Source of the DNA: UBA6626 sp963579995
GTDB taxonomy: Bacteria > Planctomycetota > Phycisphaerae > Phycisphaerales > Phycisphaeraceae
Direction: 5' to 3'
Length of the DNA: 6,213 nucleotides
Assembly (NCBI GenBank): GCA_963579995.1
Contig: CAUZIY010000178.1
Location: forward strand, 1-6,213
Numbering within the stretch: position 1 is the first letter of the stretch; the number at the start of each line of letters is the position of its first letter. The translations under genes were made by a program, and so were the position numbers. A model generated the notes under the pieces. That model was not told where the DNA came from. It did no database searches and worked only from the letters and a program-made list of their open reading frames with translations. Shown here piece after piece: positions 1 through 6,212 of this stretch.

Positions 1-2
1 CT

Positions 3-620
3 AAGGTTCCGGGCATTACCAGTGAGCATTATTTTTTCAAGGCGTTACAGGTTGTCGTGCCAACCTATTGCCTGTCCGCACTTGGCCTGATTTTCGGCCT
101 CAAGCCATTATTCACTGGGCCGGATAATTCGGATATTTCGTTGTTCATGGGTACGGTGATGGTTGGCGTATTTACATTTACCCATGGCGTTGCGCCGATG
201 TTTGTCTATCGACTGTTTGTTGATGGCTTGAATCTTTTTGGAACCAGTGACTCAGGCACTCAGAGCAATCAATTGCGGGCAGAACCCTTGGCAAGATTGC
301 TGTCGGGGTTTTCTTGTCTGCACATGATCGTCTGGTACGGGTCGCCCATTCTTGTTCTGGCGGCTCTGGCCAGTTGGCTGCCCTTGGTATGGGCACTTCC
401 CCACATCCTGCTGGCCGGTCGTGGTCGCCGCTGGTGGCTGCTTCTCCAGCATGGGTCGACATCAATCGCCTTGGTCCTTTTTGTCCTGTTCTTTTCAGGT
501 AGACATCTCTTTCCCCTTGGGGTGTTGGTTGTCCTTTTTCAGTCTCTGTTATTAACGGTCGTGGAATGGAAGGGTAAGCAGTTATGGATCAGCAAAGAAC
601 CGGACATTACCAAACCATAG
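3..620 (+). CDS. Polytopic membrane protein of unknown family, C-terminal part (5' partial)
   Basis: The frame is open to the left edge of the window, so the gene begins upstream. The GTG at 57 lies inside a hydrophobic stretch and is not a credible start. The visible part is 205 residues. Hydrophobic segments suited to membrane helices lie at about visible residues 14-32, 46-72, 103-138 (long enough for two), 152-165 and 168-187. A polar loop rich in Ser, Gln and Asp is at 79-98, and a basic loop with RGRRWW is at 139-145, which the positive-inside rule would place in the cytoplasm. The C-terminal tail after the last helix is short and hydrophilic and ends in DITKP. I looked for histidine or acidic motifs of known membrane enzymes and recognised none. 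His9, His61, His107, His134 and His150 are scattered near membrane segments but fit no motif I know. The function is unknown. The hydrophobic pattern and normal codon use make real coding likely. Confidence 0.8.
   Translation, partial: KVPGITSEHYFFKALQVVVPTYCLSALGLIFGLKPLFTGPDNSDISLFMGTVMVGVFTFTHGVAPMFVYRLFVDGLNLFGTSDSGTQSNQLRAEPLARLLSGFSCLHMIVWYGSPILVLAALASWLPLVWALPHILLAGRGRRWWLLLQHGSTSIALVLFVLFFSGRHLFPLGVLVVLFQSLLLTVVEWKGKQLWISKEPDITKP
568..574 (+). promoter_or_regulatory. Shine-Dalgarno-like site before the small ORF
   Basis: GGAAGGG ends nine bases before the ATG at 584, which is good spacing for ribosome binding. It lies inside the 3' end of the membrane-protein gene, so any translation from it would be coupled to that gene. 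Purine runs like this arise by chance, so it supports the small ORF only modestly. Confidence 0.3.
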
Positions 621-793
621 AACCAAGGTCCCTAAGGGGCAACCCGAACAATCAGGTCGGCGTCATTGTGAATTGGATTGAAAACCGGCGGTCACGATAC
701 GTGTCACCGGGCAAGCACACCGAAATGCTTGACGCGGTTTTTCACCCTTTATGGCGTCCGGAGGTTTCACTCATGGATAAAGCGTTACGATAG
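584..793 (+). CDS. Possible small protein (69 aa) overlapping the membrane-protein gene
   Basis: An ATG at 584 with a GGAAGGG ribosome-binding sequence opens a 69-residue frame that ends in TAG at 791-793. It overlaps the last 37 bases of the membrane-protein gene in another frame, an arrangement typical of translational coupling. Its stop is separated by one base (794) from the stop of the convergent large gene, so if real it fills the whole gap between the two main genes. The predicted product is hydrophilic and basic (NWIENRRSRY near the middle, MDKALR at the end), with no signal peptide, membrane helix or cysteine. I recognise no family. The frame is short enough to occur by chance; the ribosome site and the exact fit to the gap argue for it, and the unusually long overlap argues against. 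Confidence 0.33.
   Translation: MDQQRTGHYQTIEPRSLRGNPNNQVGVIVNWIENRRSRYVSPGKHTEMLDAVFHPLWRPEVSLMDKALR
689..709. terminator. Weak hairpin between the convergent genes, possible terminator
   Basis: CGGT-CACG pairs with CGTG-ACCG around a three-base loop (ATA), with a two-base bulge (TC) in the right arm: eight pairs in all. Read on the minus strand it lies about 86 bases past the stop of the large gene and is followed within a few bases by TTTT (684-681), which is the only hint of an intrinsic terminator for that gene. On the plus strand no T-run follows it. No stronger stem with a T-tract is visible between 621 and 794. Confidence 0.2.
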
Positions 794-794
794 C

Positions 795-1262
795 CTACAG
801 GTGATCATCGATATTTGTTGCATTCGCATCGGAAGCGAGGACAAGCTCGTTACCATTAAATGGTGTATCCATGTAGGTATCACCGGTTGTACTAAATATC
901 CACCATGAGTACGTGTCATACGACGAATCCCCATGAATACCGCCTCTGGTATGGCCTAGCTCGTGAAGCGATAGAATCCAGCGATGATAATCTGTTGCGT
1001 CATAACTGCCAGTACTTACCGTCTGAATCACTGAGGTACGCGGTCCGGGAGCACATGCGTAACCGGCTAGACCTGGGATGCACTCAGCAATCCCGATCGT
1101 GGATCCATTGAGATCTTTGCCGGCAAACGCCAGGACGTGATCGAAGGATGCGGTTGCAAACCTTGCATCAAACTCATCTCGAAGAGTCCCCGCAGCGGTA
1201 GCGCTTGGACCACCTGAAACCCACGTCATGTAGTAGGGAATATCCAGTTCGATTGCATAGCG
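795..1262 (-). other. Metzincin metalloprotease domain (residues about 1650-1804)
   Basis: The zinc-binding helix and turn are HELGHTRGGIH, an exact HExxHxxGxxH: His1749, Glu1750 (general base), His1753, Gly1756 and His1759, followed by Gly-Asp1761. A candidate Met-turn, TYMDTPF with Met1780, lies 21 residues after the third histidine. Upstream, FDHVLAFAGKDLNGSTIGIAE and a Cys1710/Cys1719 pair match the edge strand and disulphide seen before the active site in M12B-like (reprolysin) enzymes. A short C-terminal helix ends in NIDDHL just before the stop, so the fold seems complete. It should be a zinc endopeptidase acting outside the cytoplasm. The exact subfamily is not certain. Confidence 0.88.
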
Positions 1263-4200
1263 TCCCCCGCCGAAAAGGGGCTCCATGAACTGGTAAGCGA
1301 AGTTCATCAGGTTGACTGTATCCATCTGCACCTGCCACCAACTGATTCCATCGGCAGTCGTCGTGGCATAAAAGGTTTCATCACCAACAGGAAGCAGCTC
1401 CAGGACCGTTCCAGCCTCCAGTTCACTGAGCAAACTGAAGTTCTGTTCCGGATCCAGGCCGGTGGGCTCCACATCACCGTCCATATGAATTCCCATTTCC
1501 GTTACATCAGCGACGTTATAGATGATGTGGGCGTCGGGTCTGTGTTCATTGACCCAATCAGCGAGTTCGCCACCTTCAGCTCCATTTCGACGAAGTAATG
1601 GCGCCAAGGGTGAAGTTGAGCTGGGAAGTTCTCTGCCGCCACGAAATACATAAGCGGAAACACCACCGGTATCATTACTGTCGGGATCAACCATGCCTGT
1701 AAGTACAACCAAAGCATCGGGCTTTTCTGGATCATTCCCGACCGTCCCTTGGAAAGTCAAGGGTTGATCAATCATTCGCTCAACAGTATCAATCTCTCGA
1801 TCGCGTTCAATCTTCTCAATCACCGTGTAGTTCCCACGATCAAAGAGGCTTGGCTGAAGATCTGCTTTAAGTGTTTCAACGTCATTAGATCCAGATGCGA
1901 GATAAGGCAGATCGACAGTGCCGTTCTGGGCACTATGAAGGACGAACCTTGGATTGAGATCAATAATCTTGAAATTCTCGATAGAACCCAGGACCTTTTG
2001 TGTACGACAGGCGAGATCTTCCTCGGAACAAGAAGGATCCAAAGTCGTCCAGTTGGCACCAAGAATTCCCAGGTCGGCGATATCCACAGTCCTATCATCA
2101 TTGAAATTACCCTGGGACCATCCAGCAGGGATTTGGTTGAAGTTGGCACCAAGAATACCCAGGTCCGAAATGTCGACTTGTCCGTCAAAATTAGCATCGC
2201 CAGGTTGCCCTACCGTGATATGGACCGTGTCTTGCGCAGTATTGGAACCGTTGCTGACATAAAGCAGGAATTCCATTCCAGATGTAGCGTTTACCGAGGG
2301 CGCCGTAAAAGATACCTGTGCTGTATTGGCACCATTTAATTCGACCACTTCACCGGATGTCTGATGCCACTCATATGCCAGGCTTTGCGGATTGTTGGCA
2401 TGACTGGCACTACCATCGAGGATCACTTGACTCCCGGAACCAACCTTCAAATTCGGTCCGGCATCAGCAACCAAGGTATCACTGGCAACGTTAATCATGT
2501 CCCCGTAGACCTCCGAGACATTGCCATGGTCATCTTTGAATTGAACGTAAACACGTGCTTGTCCTGAATCAATGCCCAGATTCCATTGCTGTATCTCAGA
2601 CTGGATGTTTCCCCATGAGATACCTGTAAACTCAGGAGAATTGCTAACACGCATCATCAGGTTTTCGGATGGGGTCCCAGGCAGTGTTTGTACTGGATCG
2701 GCATGTGTATCCGGCAGGCCATCTATGGCATCAATGGTTAATGTAACCACTTGGCTGGAGGTGGTTTGGTCGCCATGATTGATCAAGATACCTCCCAAGG
2801 GTGCATAGGGGTCGGCGCTTGCAGTCACCTGGGAGCTTTGAAGGTTTTGGCCGTAGAACAAGTTATGATCAATCTCAATCTCGGGCCGTATATTGTACTT
2901 GTAGCTTGCGCCAGGGGTGATATTAAAATCGTCATACTCGATGTCGGATATCTGGTTCGCTATCACATGCCAGTTCTGGATCAAGTGCCCTTCTTCTGCG
3001 TAGTCCTGACGAAATACGGTTACTTTCACTTCATAGTTCGCCGTTGAATTATTTGCATCTATTGAAGCGGGGGTAATGCTGTTTTTACCAATATTTATCC
3101 TGTTATATGGAACGGCAACTGAGTTTATAAGCTCAGCTTCTGGGTTGGCCAATACGATTGACAACCGTCCTTGCAGCCGATCATCTTCTGGATTTAGGGG
3201 ATCCTGCCCAGTTGATTTACAGGGTCCATTGGCTGGGATGATTATTTCCGACCCATCACTTTCACCTCCACCATCGGTGTCACTGTTTCGCGGATCCGTA
3301 CCTAGCTGGAATTCACATAAATTAGGCAAACCATCCAGATCCAAATCTTCGCTAAGATCGTTATATATCTTTGAATTTAGCCCATATTTATTTTCCCATT
3401 GGTCAGGTAGCTGGTCATCGTCTTGGTCCCCACCATTGGCAATGGCGAAGCTGTCCATGGCCTCGCGCCGAAGATCATCCTTGACTGCCGTCACGTTGAC
3501 GATATAGGAACCAGATTGCGCAGGCCCCGCGCCTTCCTGGAGGTTCTGGGGATTCAGGGCATGTGCATCGCTTTTAACGGTCGTCGTATATTGATTGCCA
3601 TAGATGCCATCATCAGCTGCACCATCGCCATGATTCCCGTCATCCCAAAGAGTCATTGTCTGCCGATTGCCATCCGGACCGGTCACGACCGCATCAACCT
3701 GGGCTCCCACAACTACTGACGAAGAAGGCCCGATCAGGGATGCTACGATTGGTATTTCCACCCCCTGTGTTCGTTTCTCAATCGGAGTTCCCAGGAACAA
3801 GTGCAACTGATACTGGCTGACTACGGATGCCGTTACGAAGTATTCCTGGGCGAGATCTTTGACCTCAAGCTTGTAAGTTCCCGGCATTGGCGCGAAGATT
3901 TGCCATACATCATTTGTGCCGTGCGATGAAATTCGTTTTCCAACAAGAAGGTTGTCTGTCGGATCATATAGGAACGTTTCATGTGATCCACCCGTGCTAT
4001 TTCTCCATGCAATCGAGACCATTAATTCCTCAGAAGCATCATCCACCACGAAAGTGTGATAATTCCCTACTTGTCCGGTAAAGGCAACATTATCAATTAC
4101 GAGTTCCTGTCCAAAGAGTAAAAACGAATTGACATTACCCTCCAAAGTGACGTTGCCATGTGACTGGTGTCGGGTCACGGAAACCAAAGCGCCGCCAACG

Positions 4201-6212
4201 GTGTGCCCATGGATATCCTGGAAGTCCTTGAAGTTTGCAACTTGACCATTGACGATCAGTTGAAGAACGCCACCCGTTTCTTCAAATTCAAATGAGAGGG
4301 AGGCGAGTGTGCCGGAAAAGTGAAATTCGAGGGCACTATTATTGAGATTGATTTCATTGCCTGTGCCGATGATGCTTTGGTTCTGAACAACAGCTGATCC
4401 ATTGGAATTGGGGGCAACTGAAATATCGATGCCGGAACTGTTAAAGGTATTTCCAGAGCTGTATTGTGTCCCTAGTGCCAAGTCCTCAAAATCAAGAATC
4501 CCGTTGGTCGGCCCACCTACCGCTGAGTCTGGAAGTTGGGTTATTATGCGCTGCCGGCCGGCGATTTTTGCCGAGACATTGTCATACACTCGGCTGACAT
4601 TACTTTCCCACGTCAGTGTGGAGTTGACCGGCACATTTCCGGTTGTGGTCGCGTAGTCATACGATCCCCCTGTTTCATCTGCAATTTCCTGCATCAGTTC
4701 TTCATCGGTTTCCGGTCCAAGCGCAATTGTATGGACAGCGCAGCCACTACTGTTGATATCGCCTTTAACGTCCGCCCAGTATTCCGGTTCATTTTCCATC
4801 CCGTCACTGAGTAGCACGAAATGGCATGCATGGGCCGCATCCTGATTGGTGTTGTAGTCATTTAGTGCGGTGCGTAAGCCATCTCCGATTGATGTACGGT
4901 ACAGATCAGTTTCACTTGCGATATCCACAATCAGATCGACCCGCTGATTGCCAGCCCCGATTTGGTCTAGGGATTCGCGTAGCGTGGCATCCGTATCAAA
5001 GGCCACGTAACCACCTTGGTCGCTATGAGATAGTTCATCGACCAGAAGAATGGCGGCATTGCGGGCAGCTTCAATCTTGCCGGTGCCATCCCCCATGCTT
5101 CCAGATCGATCCAAAACGATCATCACATCCTGTGGTTCATCAATATATTTCAGGGCTGCGGTTTGCGTGTCGTATGAAATGCCACCAAGATCGATCGTCA
5201 GGTCATATTCTGTTCCGGTAACAGCACCCTCACCGTCACCTGGTGCCTGGATGAGAAGCCAGTAATTATCCTGAACATATGCAGCGTTGATTACGGTGGC
5301 TCCAATATCCGGCGCCAGCGCAACCCCGGTTTCGGAGATACTGACATCAAAATCACTTGCCCAGAGACCTGCTACCGCTCCACCACCGCTGCCGGTCACC
5401 TCCAGGCGTACGATAAATGAACGGGGGTTATCTGCTTCGCCAACCTGTACCTGGTCCAAAGAAGACGGCGTTTTGATGGAAAGACTGGGGACCACGCAGC
5501 CGTGGCCAATATCAGCAGTGCCGCTCTGGTCAAATGCAGTGACAACACCCATGATCCGGTCAAGATCTGCTGTACGTACCGTCCTGGCCCACTGGTTACT
5601 GTAAGCGGTCCAGTGGTCCTCCAGATTGCCGCCATCCACAGTCAGTACGCTCCACCCATAGTCGCTTCCGTTACCGTCAAAGGTAAATGCGGTGTAATCA
5701 CAACTGCTTGCAGGATTTAGTTCGAAATATCGTGCAGAATAGGTGGGGATCGTTTCAGTGTCAGTGGTAAATGCCGTACCTATATTGTTGTAATTGGTTA
5801 GTCCGTTCAGCCCATTGATCTCCGCATCAATGAATCCCAATCTTGGGTCCGATGGGTTGTATTCAAAGGCGTAGGCGGCAAGCGTGAAATCAATGAAGTC
5901 ATCCCGGAAGGTGCTCCCCTGGTCAGCGATGAAATCCTTGACAGCGTTGACCGGGTCAGTTGGTTGTGTTTCAAGTTCCTCGTAAAAGTCCTTCAAGGCG
6001 TCCCAGCCCAGGTCATTGCTATTGGTGGCAGGCGGGTCGACACCAGACCCTTGCCGGTATTGATCCATCAACCATGTCCACCAAAGCACATTGTCATAGC
6101 TGATATTGAAAAGGTTGTCATCACGGACGCTGCCTGAATTTTGTAGGTACTGATTAACATCCCGGAGGAAACGACGTTCTGTTCCAGCTGCGTCATAGGA
6201 TGAGTCCACCCG
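795..6212 (-). CDS. Giant multidomain exported protein: vWA, Ig-like/PKD, dockerin I and C-terminal metzincin protease (5' partial)
   Basis: The frame runs unbroken from the right edge to TAG at 797-795. Residues are numbered from a GTG at 6209, which is probably not the true start: the codon before it (CGG) is also open and no signal peptide follows. Order of regions: 1-240 mixed helical region; 241-357 beta region; 359-548 vWA domain; 566-712 DFEDL-type beta-sandwich; 713-800 pre-peptidase-C-like; 811-925 beta domain with a DDGNHGDGAADDGIYG loop; 926-990 thrombospondin-3-like calcium loops; 1012-1131 unassigned; 1132-1242 Ig-like; 1246-1334 PKD/REJ-like; 1336-1388 dockerin I; about 1400-1649 probable prodomain; about 1650-1804 metzincin. 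The ten cysteines fall in close sequential pairs, as expected for an oxidised exported protein. The acidic, Asn/Gly/Ser-rich composition fits secretion. Role inferred: surface or extracellular binding protein with proteolytic activity; substrate unknown. It converges on the plus-strand genes, and its promoter lies outside the window. Confidence 0.93.
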   Translation of the reverse strand, partial: RVDSSYDAAGTERRFLRDVNQYLQNSGSVRDDNLFNISYDNVLWWTWLMDQYRQGSGVDPPATNSNDLGWDALKDFYEELETQPTDPVNAVKDFIADQGSTFRDDFIDFTLAAYAFEYNPSDPRLGFIDAEINGLNGLTNYNNIGTAFTTDTETIPTYSARYFELNPASSCDYTAFTFDGNGSDYGWSVLTVDGGNLEDHWTAYSNQWARTVRTADLDRIMGVVTAFDQSGTADIGHGCVVPSLSIKTPSSLDQVQVGEADNPRSFIVRLEVTGSGGGAVAGLWASDFDVSISETGVALAPDIGATVINAAYVQDNYWLLIQAPGDGEGAVTGTEYDLTIDLGGISYDTQTAALKYIDEPQDVMIVLDRSGSMGDGTGKIEAARNAAILLVDELSHSDQGGYVAFDTDATLRESLDQIGAGNQRVDLIVDIASETDLYRTSIGDGLRTALNDYNTNQDAAHACHFVLLSDGMENEPEYWADVKGDINSSGCAVHTIALGPETDEELMQEIADETGGSYDYATTTGNVPVNSTLTWESNVSRVYDNVSAKIAGRQRIITQLPDSAVGGPTNGILDFEDLALGTQYSSGNTFNSSGIDISVAPNSNGSAVVQNQSIIGTGNEINLNNSALEFHFSGTLASLSFEFEETGGVLQLIVNGQVANFKDFQDIHGHTVGGALVSVTRHQSHGNVTLEGNVNSFLLFGQELVIDNVAFTGQVGNYHTFVVDDASEELMVSIAWRNSTGGSHETFLYDPTDNLLVGKRISSHGTNDVWQIFAPMPGTYKLEVKDLAQEYFVTASVVSQYQLHLFLGTPIEKRTQGVEIPIVASLIGPSSSVVVGAQVDAVVTGPDGNRQTMTLWDDGNHGDGAADDGIYGNQYTTTVKSDAHALNPQNLQEGAGPAQSGSYIVNVTAVKDDLRREAMDSFAIANGGDQDDDQLPDQWENKYGLNSKIYNDLSEDLDLDGLPNLCEFQLGTDPRNSDTDGGGESDGSEIIIPANGPCKSTGQDPLNPEDDRLQGRLSIVLANPEAELINSVAVPYNRINIGKNSITPASIDANNSTANYEVKVTVFRQDYAEEGHLIQNWHVIANQISDIEYDDFNITPGASYKYNIRPEIEIDHNLFYGQNLQSSQVTASADPYAPLGGILINHGDQTTSSQVVTLTIDAIDGLPDTHADPVQTLPGTPSENLMMRVSNSPEFTGISWGNIQSEIQQWNLGIDSGQARVYVQFKDDHGNVSEVYGDMINVASDTLVADAGPNLKVGSGSQVILDGSASHANNPQSLAYEWHQTSGEVVELNGANTAQVSFTAPSVNATSGMEFLLYVSNGSNTAQDTVHITVGQPGDANFDGQVDISDLGILGANFNQIPAGWSQGNFNDDRTVDIADLGILGANWTTLDPSCSEEDLACRTQKVLGSIENFKIIDLNPRFVLHSAQNGTVDLPYLASGSNDVETLKADLQPSLFDRGNYTVIEKIERDREIDTVERMIDQPLTFQGTVGNDPEKPDALVVLTGMVDPDSNDTGGVSAYVFRGGRELPSSTSPLAPLLRRNGAEGGELADWVNEHRPDAHIIYNVADVTEMGIHMDGDVEPTGLDPEQNFSLLSELEAGTVLELLPVGDETFYATTTADGISWWQVQMDTVNLMNFAYQFMEPLFGGGRYAIELDIPYYMTWVSGGPSATAAGTLRDEFDARFATASFDHVLAFAGKDLNGSTIGIAECIPGLAGYACAPGPRTSVIQTVSTGSYDATDYHRWILSLHELGHTRGGIHGDSSYDTYSWWIFSTTGDTYMDTPFNGNELVLASDANATNIDDHL
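1566..1614. repeat. Imperfect palindromic element, translated in frame
   Basis: The left arm at 1566-1586 (TTCGCCACCTTCAGCTCCAT plus T) pairs imperfectly with the right arm at 1597-1614 (AATGGCGCCAAGGGTGAA) across a ten-base loop. The inner CCATT/AATGG pairs are exact. Read on the minus strand it encodes SPLAPLLRRNGAEGGE, a peptide I associate with translated REP-like palindromes in several bacterial phyla. It interrupts the protease module between GGREL and GGEL. Whether other copies exist in this genome cannot be seen from the window. Confidence 0.5.
2051..2075. repeat. Direct repeat copy 1, dockerin second half
   Basis: This 25-base stretch (starts AGTTGGCACC) matches 2141-2165 with one mismatch at a 90-base offset. 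It encodes DLGILGAN on the minus strand. It is the DNA trace of the internal dockerin duplication, with less divergence than the surrounding loop sequence. Confidence 0.9.
2141..2165. repeat. Direct repeat copy 2, dockerin first half
   Basis: This is the partner of 2051-2075, 90 bases (30 codons) away, and it encodes the first DLGILGAN helix. The near identity of third codon positions suggests either a recent duplication or gene conversion between the two halves. Confidence 0.9.
2208..2474 (-). other. PKD/REJ-like domain (residues 1246-1334)
   Basis: LVADAGPNLKVGSGSQVILDGSAS, LAYEWHQTSG, VSFTAPSV and LLYVSNGSNTAQDTVHITV give the ordinary 'ADAGP......L.G.aS......Y.W.Q..G......FTAP......L.V..g....D.V.v.V' pattern. 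Such domains sit next to dockerins or catalytic domains as spacers and sometimes bind polysaccharide. Confidence 0.85.
2484..2816 (-). other. Ig-like domain (residues 1132-1242)
   Basis: GGILINHGDQTTSSQVVTLT starts a strand pattern that continues with LMMRVSNSPEF, a Trp-containing strand (QQWNLGIDSGQA) and RVYVQFKDDHGNVSEVYGD. The order 'G.I.IN.G...T.S..VTL.I.A.D ... MRVSN ... VYVQFKD..GNVS' is that of a widespread bacterial extracellular Ig-like repeat. It is probably structural. Confidence 0.65.
3240..3434 (-). other. Thrombospondin type 3-like calcium loops (residues 926-990)
   Basis: Three acidic loops follow each other: DQDDDQLPD (928-936), DLDLDGLPN (955-963) and NSDTDGGGESDGSE (975-988). 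They are joined by QWENKYGL and CEFQLGTDPRN, the classical 'WE..YGL...D...DLDGL.N..E...GTDP...DTDGGG.SDG.E' order of bacterial repeats of this class. In the first loop the usual glycine at position six is Gln933. Cys965 and Cys997 could link the module to the following segment. The role would be a calcium-stiffened spacer. Confidence 0.85.
3435..3779 (-). other. Beta domain with acidic Gly/Asp loop (residues 811-925)
   Basis: A strand IPIVASLIGPSSSVVVGAQV is followed by VDAVVTGPDGNRQTMTLWDD and the loop GNHGDGAADDGIYG, then a closing strand SGSYIVNVTAVKDD. The loop pattern 'DDG.HGDG..DDGIY' recurs in CLCA-like and other bacterial vWA-associated exported proteins. Its many aspartates suggest calcium binding. 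Confidence 0.55.
3810..4073 (-). other. Pre-peptidase-C-like beta domain (residues 713-800)
   Basis: HTFVVDDASEELMVSIAWRN, then ETFLYDPTDNLLVG, then APMPGTYKLEVKDL form the usual order of such domains: a hydrophobic strand with a Trp, an 'LYDP' strand, and a closing 'P.GTY.L.V' strand. Domains of this sort commonly follow vWA domains in exported proteins and probably act as spacers or help folding. Confidence 0.6.
4074..4514 (-). other. DFEDL-type beta-sandwich domain (residues 566-712)
   Basis: The stretch opens with ILDFEDLALGTQY and closes with FGQELVIDNVAFTG, with GTGNEINLNNSALEFHF and LSFEFEETGGVLQLIVNG between. This is the pattern of a jelly-roll-like domain that I associate with secreted proteins of Planctomycetota and cyanobacteria. 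It sits between the end of the vWA domain and the PPC-like domain, two units that normally follow each other directly. Family assignment is from memory of the pattern, without a search. Confidence 0.55.
4566..5135 (-). other. von Willebrand factor A domain (residues 359-548)
   Basis: The first strand VMIVLDRSGSMGDG carries the metal-ion-dependent adhesion motif DxSxS (Asp367, Ser369, Ser371). The other two ligands expected of the family are present: Thr439 in YRTSIGDGL and Asp469 in VLLSDGMENE. All five are intact, so the domain should bind a divalent cation and be able to take part in protein binding. Cys462 and Cys490 flank the fourth strand and the following helix and could be bridged. The last helix ends near SRVYDNVSAKIAGRQRI (539-555), as in vWA proteins of the CLCA-like type. 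Confidence 0.92.
5490..6209 (-). other. N-terminal visible region (residues 1-240), unassigned
   Basis: The region starts with helix-prone, Trp-rich sequence (VLWWTWLMDQY at 41-51; DFTLAAYAFEYNP at 107-119) and passes into beta-type sequence ending at GHGCVVP (235-241). Cys170 and Cys238 could form a disulphide. The helical part resembles the portion that follows the active site in some large secreted peptidases of the HExxH class, where a helix pair with WW/YL residues packs behind the catalytic helix. No HExxH is visible here; if there is one, it lies beyond the right edge. The assignment is inference only. Confidence 0.35.

Larger units (their letters stand above)
2046..2204 (-). other. 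Dockerin type I pair (residues 1336-1388)
   Basis: There are two F-hand calcium loops, each followed by the same helix sequence: GDANFDGQVDISDLGILGANF and NFNDDRTVDIADLGILGANW. The first loop has ligands at positions 1, 3, 5, 9 and 12 (Asp1338, Asn1340, Asp1342, Asp1346, Asp1349). The second has Asn1368 at position 1 and Arg1373 in place of the glycine at position 6, so it is somewhat degenerate. No cohesin is visible in the window. In non-cellulosome bacteria such domains may bind unknown cohesins or simply anchor exported proteins. Confidence 0.9.

Noticed and set aside
57..59. GTG as the start codon of the membrane protein
   Set aside because: It falls in the middle of a hydrophobic segment and the frame continues upstream to the window edge with plausible coding sequence.
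627..645. Small inverted repeat CCCT-A-AGGG just after the membrane-protein stop
   Set aside because: The exact stem is only four pairs, with no T-run after it. It is too weak to call a terminator.
852..864. Perfect palindrome ACCATT-A-AATGGT near the end of the large gene
   Set aside because: It is short, AT-rich and inside the coding sequence (encodes TPFNG next to the Met-turn). No T-tract follows, so it is neither a terminator nor a likely operator.
1749..2339. Plus-strand open frame of 196 codons
   Set aside because: It lies wholly antisense to the dockerin and PKD region of the large gene. The minus frame has clear domain motifs, while this translation has none, and its internal repeat (LAPRIPRS-like in another frame) is only the complement of the dockerin duplication.
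3076..3507. Plus-strand open frame of 143 codons, rich in Ser and Pro
   Set aside because: It is antisense to the thrombospondin-3-like region. The Ser/Pro bias is the complement of Asp/Gly-rich codons and not a protein signal.
4826..5221. Plus-strand open frame of 131 codons
   Set aside because: It is antisense to the vWA domain, whose metal-site motif is intact on the minus strand. No ribosome site or known motif supports it.
6207..6209. GTG as the start codon of the large gene
   Set aside because: The frame stays open to the window edge, no ribosome-binding site can be checked upstream, and the following residues are not a signal peptide although the protein looks exported.
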